From Zygnema cylindricum (lineage: Eukaryota > Streptophyta > Zygnematophyceae > Zygnematales > Zygnemataceae): a stretch of 64,000 bases of DNA. Below the pieces are notes generated by a model that was not told the origin of the DNA, made no database searches, and was given only the letters and a program-made list of their open reading frames with translations. The stretch's first letter is position 1. The number at the start of each line of letters is the position of its first letter. Both the position numbers and the translations under genes were made by a program. The DNA lies in NCBI GenBank assembly GCA_037447655.1, contig JBBHKE010000831.1:1-64000 (forward strand), read 5' to 3'. This document shows positions 21,195-32,342 of this stretch, piece after piece.

Positions 21195-23291
21195 AACATG
21201 TACTTTGAATTTGTCCCTCTAAGAACTAAAACTCCCACAGGATTTGTACACCTTGTAAGTAGTTGGGACAAGCAAGTTCTTTTTGTTCTCAGAATCTATA
21301 TAGAGTGGCAAATGTAGTCTTAGAAAGACCTGGAGGTTAATTGTATTCAACGATTGCACGATGAGTTCGTTTTTGTAAAGTACCGGTAAAAAAAAAAACC
21401 AGAGTAAATTTTTTATGCAATACTCGAGCTTTTTATGATAGTATAACAAGTGAAAACAACAACATATCCTTCTATGTCAGATAAATTGTACATCTTGTAG
21501 CACATAAGAATCTCGGTTTCTTTGAATTTCTTTTCGAAAAGAAGTCCTATTTTTCCAAATCAGTTCAACAATCTTAATCTGACCGGGAACCACATTCATT
21601 TTCTTGTGCTCTATATCCTTGTTTTCTGTCATATACTTGTTATATTTTTGTTCCCTGTTTCCTCCTCTCATACTGTATTTGTTGTTAGAGTCGGCGAGCT
21701 CTTAATCGTGCTGCTTCATAGTCATGGGTCGATATTACTAAATAACATCGAAAACATATTCTTTTTTTTTTCTTCGAAAGTTTGCTTTAGAGCTTTTCAC
21801 CACCAATGAGACGAAAACTGGGCAACGGTGCCCACTCTAAATAATCGTAGGAAGAGTGGACTCCCACGGCTTCCATAGAGTTTTGGCCACAGATTCTGCT
21901 AGTGCAGGTATTCAGATGTTGAAATCAGTATTATTTTAACTAAGAAGTCAATGTAATATTAAGTGTTGAGCCAAAGCACATATAACTGGCAACTTTTTTT
22001 ACTCTTGGCTTCATTTGCAGCTCAAATCCGAAATGAGTATTGACGATACAATTCTTACAATTCTTCGACGGTCAATTACGACCATCGTATTTTACATAAA
22101 CATGTATCATAACCCACAAATATTGTAGGCTTTACATGGACGGCTATCCTAATAAATAAATATAAATGCATTATGAAGTCACGAGATCATATGCGAGTCA
22201 AAGAGGATCCCAACAAGGTTTCAACAAAATTATATCTACACTTCATAAGACATATCATAAGACATGTGAATATGCACTTGGACATATATTGCAAAATAAT
22301 GAATTGAAACTGTGTCTAAAAGTTACTTTCATTTCGATATTTATATCCTCGTGTTTGACTCACTTTTTACACCCTCCTGCCGCTTCACGACAAGATCATA
22401 CATCAACTTCACGAATCACACCATTTATTTCCAAAAACCAATTACTTCCGAAGACCATTAATTTCCCAAAACTATCTATTTCCAAAAACCAGTTATTTCC
22501 AAAGTAGTGCGATACTGTCTCAGCCCATCATCTGCATCCTTTGAAATAACTCTTTTTTGTCTTCTTGTGCATTTATGATTTTGTGATGGAGACCTTCCCT
22601 TATTGGAACCGCAGGTCCTTTCTGTACAAGTTCAACTGCTCACCAACTTAATGTTATCGCCACAAATTGTTTCTCTCTAAATTGTTTTTTTTTCCACTGT
22701 TTTGTCAACAATACAATGAAGACCGATGAAACATCTCGAGTTGCCGCACCAATTTTTTCTTCCTAATGGTTTAAAAAACAAAAAAGAAGAAACTGACCGA
22801 TATTTTTTGTAAAAATCCAAACAAAAAACTTCGCAGGTTAAAGCACATTTTCACGATCGTAAACATGTTCGTCTATTTCACAAAAGCCCAAATGTCAACA
22901 TTATTCCCGGTATCGGTAGTCGATAGAGTACAGTTAAAAAGAAAACCATTTTTGTAAATTGTACGGAACATTTATACACAGCTGAAATCTTTTTCCACCG
23001 CATAAAATGTTTTGTTTCAGGTGTGAGTGCAATAGTGCGATAAAGACAGTAATTCTCCCGGAAGTGGACTCAAAGCCAAACCTCAATTGCACTCTCTCTC
23101 CCCCTCTCTCTCTCTCTCTAGGTATATTAGAAACAGCTAAGGATCAGCTTTCTTATATACATTGAGCCTTTCTTACATTCTTATATACACTTAAAAAGAC
23201 TTCCTTCCAAAGAGCTAAAGATGAGAGCAACATTTCAGCATAAGGACGTATGCTGAGAATCGATGACGTTTGTCGAGAACTTTTGTCTTAT
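21195..23291. other. Space between two convergent genes (VPS13 and USP 3' ends)
   Basis: The two genes converge on this 2.1-kb AT-rich stretch, which presumably holds both 3' untranslated regions. A short ATTTCC(A/G)AA(A/G)ACCA repeat lies near 22423-22500, and a CT microsatellite at about 23090-23120. No further gene, RNA or element was recognised. Confidence 0.5.
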
Positions 23292-26200
23292 TCAGTCTCT
23301 TTTTTTAACCACCACCACAGGGCATATCGAATGGTGTACACAGTAGTCACTCACACTTCCCAATAATGCCCTGCAAAAAACACATTGTTCTTGACTTCTT
23401 ATTATTACTGTTATTAGTATTATTACTGTACCTCATCCTTTATTACTCCAACCCGCTGACCATCGCATCCCCTTCCATGTAATCGACCTCTCAAGCTAGT
23501 CCCTTAAGCCAGAAACTTCCAGTTAGTGCGCACTAAATTCTTTCTTTCTTCATGCATTAGTTTCATTTTTTTTTTTTAATATAGCCCTTACCATGAATCA
23601 TGCATCTCTAAAACACTCGGGACCTCGACAGACCCCATTTGGGCCTGGAGAGATGAAGGGGGAATAGAAGGAGACGGATGCAAACCGCACCGCTTGATTG
23701 GTCCGTATCCATGGCTCCCCAAAACAAGAAGATCCACGTGGAACTCCTCCACGGCCCCACAGATGACGTCACCCGCCTCTCCCATCCTCACCATGGCCTC
23801 GGCCTTGACCTGGGGACCACCCTCGAGGACCGAATGCAATCACCGATATCAATTATCTGTATTATATGTAAAACTATCTGTACTATATTACTTATTACTA
23901 CCTATATTACTGAATTATCTGTATTAACTATCTGGATTATGTATAGTGCAGAAGTTTCCTGGAAACAAAAGCTGGAAAACGACGTCGAGGACCGAAAATA
24001 ATCACCAACATCAACTCTCTGTATCGACTAAGAGCTATATATAGTGGAGAAGTTTCCAAGAAACAAAACTTGCAAACCAAGATGGAGGACCAAAAGCAAT
24101 TACCAGTATCAACTATTTGTATCAACTAAACGGTATATATGGTGGAGAAGTTTCCAAGAAACAAATGAAAACATTATCTCCAAGAGGGCTGGAACCAAAG
24201 GCAGTTTTTTTTTTTTACCAAAGCAAAAAGGTTTCGGCTCCTACAGCACAATATCTCACATCAAGTCCCTAATGGAACAGTGACTCTCTCGCTCGCTATA
24301 TTCCTGTAGAATGTTTTATTACTCTACTTTCTCACACCTCTATTGTAATCCATCTTTTCCCCTTATCAACATTTTTCACTTTCGTTCTGCTTTTTTTTGC
24401 TTTTTTTTGTTTCCATGTACTCAGATGTTTTACCATCTCGCACATTTAATTAAGTTTAAGAAAGTGTTTCGTTAACTTGTCAACAATAAGACCACCATGG
24501 AAAAAAAAAGCCTCACATTTTGAGAACTGCAAAACTCTTTCCACACTTCCATAAGCTCCCTGCTTCTGGCTTCCTCATACAACGCCTCAGTTTGAAAATT
24601 CTTTGCAGCAGTTGTTCCTGCCACAACTCCTGCAACACTACCTGCACCAAAAGGTATTTCGAGCGTCAGCTAAATTGTCCCCTACAAACTAAACCGCCCA
24701 TCTATATTAGTACAAAAAAATTAGAAGTTACACAAAAGTAACAAGTAGCATTAGTAGTACAAAATAAGTAAGTAGTATTAGTAGCACAAAAGAAATTAGT
24801 AGTATTAGTAGTACATAAGAAATTAGAAGTATTAGTAAAACAAACGACATTAGTGTTACAAAAGCAGCTAGTAGTATTAGTATTAACAATACTAATTTAG
24901 GGCAGAGTGGCGTGGCCGATTTAAGCCCCACTCCCTTAAATTAGTGTCATGGACACTATTTTTGATTTTAGGACTTCGCATTGAATCAATGCAGAAAGCT
25001 ATGAAGGAATGAGGCTCCAATGATCTTTATTCATGATCCACACTATAAAGTACAGTCCTTTCCCGTGACCGTTCTCATGTGATTTCATTTTACACTGACT
25101 CAGAATGTTTGAAATAAATCAAGTTTCATATTTTATGGAAACTGCAAAAACAATTTAACCAATCCAAATACTCAGAAATTATGACAAATTATCATATTTA
25201 ATTGTAGTTGTTTATCTATGAACTCTTGTTACTTCCACATGAAACTCAGCAATAACGTTATTCTAGTTGTTGATAGTTTTTCTTCTTATTTTTTTTAGTA
25301 ATTTTGCTAAGAACCTTAACTATTGATGATGAAGATAGGACGAACTTTTCCTGAAAGAAGGCAACTGAACCATACAAAAATAATTTGTTAATTGCACTTG
25401 TTTGATGCTTTTCCTGTCCTTTTAACTATTCAGGGCTTAAATAAAAATGTTCATACAAGAATGAGGTAAGATAACCTGTAAATCATTTGAAAAATAATAC
25501 AAATAACTTGTCGTTATACGTTTCTAGCAACCTTACATGACAATATATATATACGGCCTTCATAAAAAACATAACTGAAATCCCAGTCACTGAAAAACAC
25601 TTAATGATATTATTCTAAAAGAAAACAAAAGGGCCTCACATGCTACTTTTTCAAAGAACCCGATAGCCCATATGTATGTGTGTGTATATACATATACATA
25701 TATATACATATATATGCATAATTTATATTGATTACATAGTAAATATCAGGATACTGCTACATAAACCGAAACAAAACACGACAAATTGTGTTTATGTGGT
25801 CAAAAATTGCAAACCAAAAATTTCAGCCTTCTACACTTCAAGCCTCACTGTAATATTAAAATGCATCGTAATCGTGAATATTAATCTTCAACCTCAATCT
25901 TCAACCAAATCTGCACATCAAAAAACTCCTATGCTACTTCACATAGCCTATTTGTTCGTCAAAGATTCACAAATTTATACAAGCACTATGCTCAATATTC
26001 TAAATAATATGTCGCTGAGCTGTTAGATCAAAAATCCATACTTAACCTTTGTCAGTTCATCTTTCTATCCATCAACAACCTCTTAACAAGTGCCACGTGT
26101 CCAGAAACCATTGGATTACCTTTTAGAGTTTAATTAGGGTTTCCTACCATCTTCCTATCCAAAACACCTTTCCTCCTAACAGCCTCTTACCAGGTGCCAT

Positions 26201-26752
26201 GTGTCCAGTAGATATTGGAGGCAGGTGCTGAGCATGAAGAAGAATCACAGAATCTTCCCCTCTCACAATGTTTCTCGCGGCCCAACGAAGAGCTTCAATA
26301 CTGGCCACACTCTCATCTACAGCTACCATGATTTTCCTTCCCTCTCTCTCTCTCTCTCCCTCTCCCTCTCCTTCTCCTTCTCCTTTTTCTTTCCTTTTCT
26401 GCATCTCCATACCTCCATGCTCCCCAGTCTCAACACCTTCATCTGAAAACTTCACACTCCGTCTCCCTTCCTTCTCTTTCCCTCTCTCCCCCTCTCTGTG
26501 CCCCTCGCATGACACGCAACCGCCTGCAGAGGCCATTGACTGCAGAGCTACGAGAGAGAAAGGAGAATATGAGAGAATTTTAGAAGAAGGAGAAGGAGAG
26601 ATTGCCTTGGAGGGAGTGTGGAGAGAGAGAGGGAAAGTTGAAGCTATCGCCGGTCTTGGCAATACATGTCGTACGGATGGTAGCCGAATAAAAAGCTGCC
26701 GAAACATTTCTGCAAATGCGATACAAAATTCAAAACTGACGGCAAGGCACAA
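23292..26752 (-). CDS. Universal stress protein (plant-type USP), four exons
   Basis: Exons in transcription order: 26752-26191, 24641-24517, 23809-23691 and 23370-23292 (stop TGA at 23294-23292). Phases 1, 0 and 2 all match. The protein has 294 residues if it starts at 26752, or 279 or 222 from the Met codons at 26707 or 26536. Domain marks are KIMVAVDESVASIEALRWA (first strand and helix), VKAEAMVRMGEAGDVICGAV, then LLVLGSHGYGPIKR joined to ALLGSVSDYCVHH. This gives the full ATP-binding pattern G-2X-G-9X-G-S, and the protein ends CPVVVVKKRD. USPs of this class bind ATP and act in stress responses. The first ~72 residues lack acidic residues after residue 15 and are rich in Arg/Ser, so they may be an organelle presequence. 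A Gly/Glu/Arg repeat, encoded by a GA tract, separates this from the USP fold. Confidence 0.87.
24730..24893. repeat. AGTAGTATTAGTAGTAC-type tandem repeat in USP intron 1
   Basis: Imperfect units of about 24-27 bp (for example AAATTAGTAGTATTAGTAGTAC) run through this stretch. The Leu/Ile-rich minus-strand frame across it comes from the repeat. Confidence 0.75.
26065..26215 (-). repeat. Tandem duplication of the USP exon 1 end and its splice donor
   Basis: The block CCTCTTACCAGGTGCCATG + TGTCCAG (26183-26208, which holds the exon 1 end and its donor) has a diverged copy CCTCTTAACAAGTGCCACG + TGTCCAG about 104 bp away (near 26079-26104) inside the intron. In the intronic copy the donor GGTAAGA reads GTTAAGA, so it should no longer splice. 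Confidence 0.65.
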
Positions 26753-27684
26753 AGTTTTGACGTCTGGTTTATGGTAAAAGGGACTTTTCTAAGAAGTCGT
26801 CAACTTCTAGGATGGGCTTTCCATGTTGAACCAAACAAGCAGCCACGTGGCAAGATCGAACCAAGTCGCTGCACAAAGCTAACAAAAACAATCGATATTT
26901 CATGCGTAGTTTAGAAGTAGGCGTTTTACGATATGTGAAATTAGTGCGAGCAAAACTATGGATATTCGATTCGTGGTTTTTAAAGTAGGAGTTAACGAAT
27001 ATATGTTTTAGTGCGAACACAAATTCCAAAAGTGTGGCGTTGTGTACATTATAAGTAGATGTCACAATCGGGTACCCGAATCCGTACTAGATCCTTCCCG
27101 GCCGGCCGCGTCAGATCCGGAACAGATTCGGGTGCCAAATTTTGGGGGCCGGCCGGATTCTACCGGGTGATTTAAAAAAAAAAAAAAATCAAGTACGGCC
27201 GGCTAAGCCCAATAAAAAATAAAATGTCGGATTTGGATTGTTGAAATTTTGACTTTTGTGACCTCTGGCGTACGGCGCCGGCAGGGGTGCCGGTATTCGC
27301 TCGACACGGCACTTCCGTTTGTATCGGTCGGTATGCTGCCGATACATCAACTTGTACATATATTTATGTCATTTTTAACCATGTTTCAATTGGTTTACTA
27401 CAGGACAACAGTTAGCACTCGTACCATTCATTTATATATTCAGTCAGCCATTTATTGCGTACTTTGGCAAAGAAAGGAAAAGAAATGGCAAAAAAAGTTG
27501 ATTTTATCAATTTCTTCCAACCCAATTCTAGCCATAACAGGAGAAGCAACCTAGAAATGGCCTTGACTCTTTAGTCTTTAACAAAAAAAATAAGGCTAAA
27601 TATGAAAAATATTGATAAGAGTACGAGCTTCTCTCTCTCTATTTCCACCATCAGTAAGTCAAAATAGCTACATAAGCCATTATC
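26753..27684. other. Upstream flank of the USP gene; GC-rich patches
   Basis: The likely USP promoter and 5' UTR lie at the left of this stretch. From 27070 to 27320 are patches of GGCCGGCC, GCCGGCAGGGGTGCCGG and an A-run, which look like repeat remnants but lack clear ends. No gene was recognised. Confidence 0.4.
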
Positions 27685-27692
27685 AATAAGAG

Positions 27693-28107
27693 TGGTGTTG
27701 TGTATCGGGTAAAATTTATCGCGATAAATTTGATATTCGATATATCGAATATCGAACGGTAAAAGGGTTCGACATATCGCTCCGGGACCAAGAAACATTA
27801 TCGCGAAATATTTGGTATGAAGTGGTTGTCCGTACAGATATAGTACGGTAAACCGTACGATAAATAGCACGTGAATCGACGAATATCCCCTCACGCCAAG
27901 GGGGTGGGGCGAGGGAGGGGAGGGGAGGGAGGAGAGGGCTAAAAAATTGACCTCAGCCACTTCAATATATCGCGATAAAATTTTATCGTAATATCGGTCG
28001 ATTTATCGCATTTATATCGCGAAATTGAGCTTCTCCGTATTATGAAGCGATATGTCGAATTAGGTACATACTGAATATCGGCAAGGGGCCTTCGATACAC
28101 AACACTA
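27693..28107. mobile_element. hAT-like MITE rich in TATCGATA palindromes, with a MITE in its end
   Basis: The element starts TGGTGTTGTGTATCGG and ends ATACACAACACTA. The left flank AATAAGAG (27685-27692) matches GATAAGAG at 28309-28316 (7 of 8), once the MITE inserted in the terminal TA is removed. Size and TIR type (TAGTGTTG...) fit hAT. Inside are many self-complementary words (TATCGCGATA, GATATTCGATATATCGAAT). Confidence 0.78.
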
Positions 28108-28306
28108 CACCGCTCATCGTTATTAGTGTTAACAACACTAATTCGGTCGCGACTTTTTTTGGCCAACAATCACAAAATAGAGTTAACAACCTTATTTAAG
28201 GATGTGGACTACAATCTCCCACGTCTTCTTGCACTAATTTAGTATTAATAACTATAATTTTGCATTAACACTAATAAATGTTTAACGCTAATAACGATGA
28301 GTAGTG
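28108..28306. mobile_element. TA-flanked MITE (199 bp) inside the 3' end of a hAT-like element
   Basis: The ends are CACCGCTCATCGTTATTAG and the imperfect inverse CTAATAACGATGAGTAGTG. It is flanked by TA at 28106-28107 and 28307-28308. The left TA is the last dinucleotide of the hAT-like element at 27693-28107. Confidence 0.82.
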
Positions 28307-28316
28307 TAGATAAGAG

Positions 28317-28769
28317 GCAAATGATACACGAAACTATTAACAATCCCTCAATTCTTAGTTTTGTAGTGTTTTCGCTGCTTTTTTTTGGCTCAAAATAATA
28401 AATTATTGTTGTTGACATTAAAATGGAATTAACGCTAATATGGAAAGTTTTCATGTACTGTTAAACACTTTATATTAAAAATTAGCGTTAGGTACGACAA
28501 GCATGTTTTCGTAAAGAACGTCCACGTGGTATCTCATATCTACAATGTTTGGTGTCTTTCGCATGTACTTTAACTTTCAATTCCTGTTGGCCGCCGGAAA
28601 TAGCTGGAACATAACTTGATATAGCGTAAAGTAACTAAAAATATTGTTAGTTTTTTCCGTAACTTATAGATTCCGTACGATTTTTAAACCGTCTCTCGGC
28701 GGATGCTGTCAAAGGAATATAATTATACTTTAAATATTGTAGATGCCGGCTCAGCATAAATGTTGCAAA
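28317..28769. other. AT-rich spacer between mobile elements
   Basis: The spacer contains scattered TTAGCGTTA and CGCTAAT words similar to MITE ends, but no paired ends or open frame worth naming. Nothing else is seen. Confidence 0.4.
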
Positions 28770-28777
28770 GTCGACAC

Positions 28778-29244
28778 TAGTGTTGGGTATCGAGGACCCA
28801 TTGCCGATATTCGATATATATCGAATTTAATGTACCCGATATTCGATATATATCGAATTTAATGTACCCGATATTCGATATATCGCTTCGATATATCGAA
28901 TTTCAAATTATCGCGATATATTGCCAATATATCGTATCGACGATATATCGAAAATGAAAATTTTACAATTTTTTTTCAAACCCCCCCCCCCCCCCCCCCC
29001 CCCCCGGGGGGGGGGGGGGGGGGGGAAAAAAACAGTCATCCGTACGATTTTTCGTACGATTCTCCGTACTCTTTTTTGTACGTTTTTCGATACTCTGACT
29101 GTACGGATATGCAATTTTTGCGATATATATCGCGATAATTTATGTTGGTCCCGGTACGATATATCGAGGAATCTGCTCGATCGATATTCGATATATCGAA
29201 TATCGAAATTATCGCGATATGAAACTACCCGATACCCAACACTA
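28778..29244. mobile_element. hAT-like MITE with perfect 8-bp TSD GTCGACAC
   Basis: The element runs from TAGTGTTGGGTATCG to CGATACCCAACACTA and is flanked by GTCGACAC on both sides (28770-28777 and 29245-29252). The 467-bp body has no transposase. It is packed with CGATATATCGA, TATTCGATATATATCGA and TATCGCGATA, and has a C-run/G-run palindrome in its centre. TIR and TSD length fit the hAT superfamily. Confidence 0.9.
28981..29025. repeat. C25-G20 homopolymer palindrome
   Basis: Twenty-five C are followed directly by twenty G, framed by T-rich and A-rich flanks, at the centre of the hAT-like MITE. The run can fold into a GC hairpin, and either strand can form a G-quadruplex. The exact length is doubtful because such runs are error-prone in sequencing. 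Confidence 0.8.
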
Positions 29245-29332
29245 GTCGACACAGTCGTGAAGCGCCAAAATTTATGTTATGTTAGTTTTTTTATGATACA
29301 AAAAATAGAGTTACAAACCCTAAACTACAGTA

Positions 29333-29832
29333 CACCGCGAATCGTAATTAGAGTAAATTACTCTAATTCGGTCGCTCGAAATTTCGACTCTATCACATCA
29401 AATAGAGTAATCGATTCTAATTTTTTCATTATGCTATTTAAGGTAAGGTTTAATTAGCGCTTTTTATTCTAATATATGTTTGATTTAAATAGTGTGGAGT
29501 ACGGACGACGTCCGACCGTGTGAAATTGTACTTTTATAAGTAAAAAAGTACAAATAATGATTTACAAGAGGCCATTATCATGTAACTGCGTTTTAACAAA
29601 TCGCGTAGTGCAAACGTCATAGTGACGATAAATTGTACGTTTTGTCAGATTTTGTACGAATACCTTATTTACAGTAGAGGATATTAGCTTGCCAAATTAG
29701 AGTACACCGCATAAATTAGAGTAAATTCCTTTTTGAAACAGTTCTATCACATAAATTAGAGTAAATTACTATAATTTTTTTTTCTCTTTTTTTACTCTAA
29801 TTTTTTCATTACTCTAATTACGATGCGCGGTG
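29333..29832. mobile_element. TA-flanked MITE, 500 bp, left member of a pair
   Basis: The ends are CACCGCGAATCGTAATTAG and CTAATTACGATGCGCGGTG, with TA on both sides (29331-29332 and 29833-29834). It is nearly the same as 41011-41512. It contains an inner TIR-like word (GTACACCGCATAAATTAG near 29702), so it may descend from two joined copies. Confidence 0.85.
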
Positions 29833-29839
29833 TAATGTA

Positions 29840-30378
29840 CACCGCCAATCGTTATTAGCGTGTAAGTTTTTTTAGCGTATAAAAATAACTACTGTGGTGT
29901 ACGCTATTTAAGAATTTGAAAATTTTGGAAAAAATCATACATTCTAATTGTTTGGTTATGGTAATTTGGATCTTTGAAAAAATAAATGTCGGTAGCAAAC
30001 ATGCTTACACTAATACAGGTCTCCGTACAAAATCTGACAAATCGTACACAAATCGTACATTCACACGGTCGAAACGCGGCTGTCGGACGAATATGTGCGA
30101 GCGGGGTTTTTTACGACCTGGTTTTTTTTCCTTTTTAGAACGCACATTCTCATGCGTCCGCGGTTACTAAAACTAATTTATTGTACTTTTTAGCTTAATA
30201 AGGTACACTTATGTACGGTCTGACACTGACCGTACAACACTCTATTTAAGGGACAACGTACTGAAAATAACCCTAAATAGAATAAAGAAAAAAATAGAAT
30301 GAACTACACTAATGGAGAATAATAAAAAAAAAAGCGGGACGGAATTAGCGTACACAACGCTAATAACGATTGGCGGTG
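29840..30378. mobile_element. TA-flanked MITE, 539 bp, right member of a pair
   Basis: The ends are CACCGCCAATCGTTATTAG and the inverse, with TA at 29838-29839 and 30379-30380. It lies three bases (ATG) from the TA of the preceding MITE. It is a near copy of 12504-13043 in the other orientation and keeps the same 84-codon frame (29916-30170). Confidence 0.87.
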
Positions 30379-30398
30379 TAGCGTTCACGTTATTTTTA

Positions 30399-32334
30399 GG
30401 GAATTGCTAATCGCAGAGACGATTTTTGCTGCGCGCAGGTAGTTGTCAGAAATTGTACCGTTGAAGTACAGTTTTGTACAAGCTACGTACCTTCGAGGTA
30501 AGATTTGACGGTCAATCCATCGAACAACTTTGACTGGCGGAATATTGTAACGGCGGTTAAAAAATTGTCGCGCTTGCGAACGTTGACCGTCATAAAAATA
30601 AAACAATTAGCACGGCCGGCGCAGGTTTACTGTAACAAAACTGCGGCAGCCACATATAAATATAATGGAAGTTATCACGCGAACGTGAGCTCCAGAGCAC
30701 ACACCGACATTTGACTTAGGGTGGAATTCCATTAGGCCGTCCCAGTAAATGTACGGAAAATTCTACTGGCAGCGTTTACTGGAAGACTATTCCATTTTGT
30801 CGGGCCAGTAACAAACCTTCTTCAATTATGATTAGCGCCACGTAGGTTAGAGTCCAGATTTGAAAATCTTAAATAAAATCTTCAAACGGAATGTCAGATC
30901 GAAATATCTGTACGGCCGGAGGTAGTTAATGATTCGTACGTAAATTTTGCGGCCAGATTTTTGATTTTGAAAACTGAAATCAAAATTTCGAAACGGAATG
31001 GCAAAAAGACGCGGCAAACTTTGAATGTCGGTGCATGTCAGACGGAGCGTGCGAAAAAAAATTCGGCTCACTTGTATCCAGCGTGGCAGGCGGCACATGG
31101 ACCGTACGACGTAGGCACATGGCCTATACGACGTGTAGACCTGTGATCGCTTGTTCAAAGCATATATTTTTTTCTTTTTCACGTGTACCAATGGTACACG
31201 TCTAGTATCTTACAACTCTCCTCGCGAGGAGACTATCGTGACACTGGATGATGTGCGCGATTGCTTCGCGGATCTGAAAAAGTGGAATATCCAACGGCCA
31301 GGAATTACGCCTACATCATTGGAGCTTCCCGACAGCTTTCCAGTAACGATTTTTCGTCTGTCAAAAAAAAAATTAAGGTACGGCGTGGTACGAATATGTA
31401 CGAACCTGTACGGCGTCCAGTAACGAACCACACTTTTCTTCTAATGGAATTCCACCCTTAGCCGCAAAATATTGTTTTAGTTTCATCGATATTTATACGC
31501 GGGTACGCTTTTTATCCGTACCCGCTGCCAATTCATGATAGAATCCGTTGTTTACAAGTACAGAAAATACAAACCGGCCGTTAACATTCGGCTCTGCCCG
31601 AAGCGACGTCAATAGCCGGCTGCAGTTGCAAGTCAGCGCGCCTCCACAGACCACACGTGCCGTCACGAGATTGCGAACCCGTGCGCCGCCTTCGGAAATC
31701 GAATCTTAGAGGCAGTCGACGAAATGACAACACAAATGAACCGTCCGATTAAAGTCCTCGGAATGCTTTCGCCGTCATCGATCTTCGAGAGGGATTGCCG
31801 ACAAAGCGTTATCCACCGTAGGATGAAGGGCAACCTGGATGTGTACGCAATAGATAAAAAGCGGCGTGGCAAGTAATGGTTGGACCGCAAGAGACATCCA
31901 ATAATATTTCTGGCCGTCCGATTGACGTTTCCCGCCCATCTTAAATCGAACGTCTAATGTACACATGCGACGCGACAGGGCACGAACCTTACGGATCGCC
32001 GAAAGTCAAATGTCGGTGTGTGCTCTGGAGCTCACGTTCACGTGATAACTACCTGCGCGCAGCCATTATATTTATATGTGGCTGCCGCAGTTTTGTTACA
32101 GTAAATCTGTGCCGGCCGTGTTAATTGTTTTTTTTTTTTATGACGGTCGACGTTCGCAAGCGCGACAGTTTTTAAACCGCCGTTACAGTATTCCGCCAGT
32201 CAAAGTTGTTCGACGGATTGACCGTCAAATCTTACCTCGAAGGTACGTAGCTTGGACGAAACTGTACTTCAAATGTACAATTTCTGACAACTACCTGCGC
32301 GCAGCAAAAATCGTCTCTGCGATTAGCAATTCCC
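30399..32334. mobile_element. MULE-like foldback element with long inverted arms and 8-bp TSD
   Basis: The element starts GGGAATTGCTAATCGCAGAG and ends with the inverse. The TSD TATTTTTA is perfect (30391-30398 and 32335-32342). The inverted arms are about 310 bp long (30399-30715 against 32020-32334) and include GCTGCGCGCAGGTAGTT. The centre holds a PIF/Harbinger-like element (30719-31457) and about 560 bp without a recognised gene (a broken frame runs 31966-31663 on the minus strand). Long arms, G-start and an 8-bp TSD suggest a Mutator-like non-autonomous element; no transposase supports this. Confidence 0.8.
30719..31457. mobile_element. PIF/Harbinger-like MITE nested in the foldback element (TSD TTA)
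   Basis: TIRs GGGTGGAATTCCATTAG and CTAATGGAATTCCACCC are flanked by TTA (30716-30718 and 31458-31460). The empty site is preserved in the related foldback element at 38543-39549 (TTTGACTTAGCCGCAAAA), which proves the insertion. A 3-bp TTA TSD is typical of PIF/Harbinger. No transposase was found. Confidence 0.87.
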
Positions 32335-32342
32335 TATTTTTA

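Noticed and set aside
23588-23690. USP exon 3 reading on into CGLHPSPSIPPSS
   Set aside because: A donor at 23690 and an in-phase exon at 23370 restore the G-2X-G-9X-G-S motif, so the read-through is intron.
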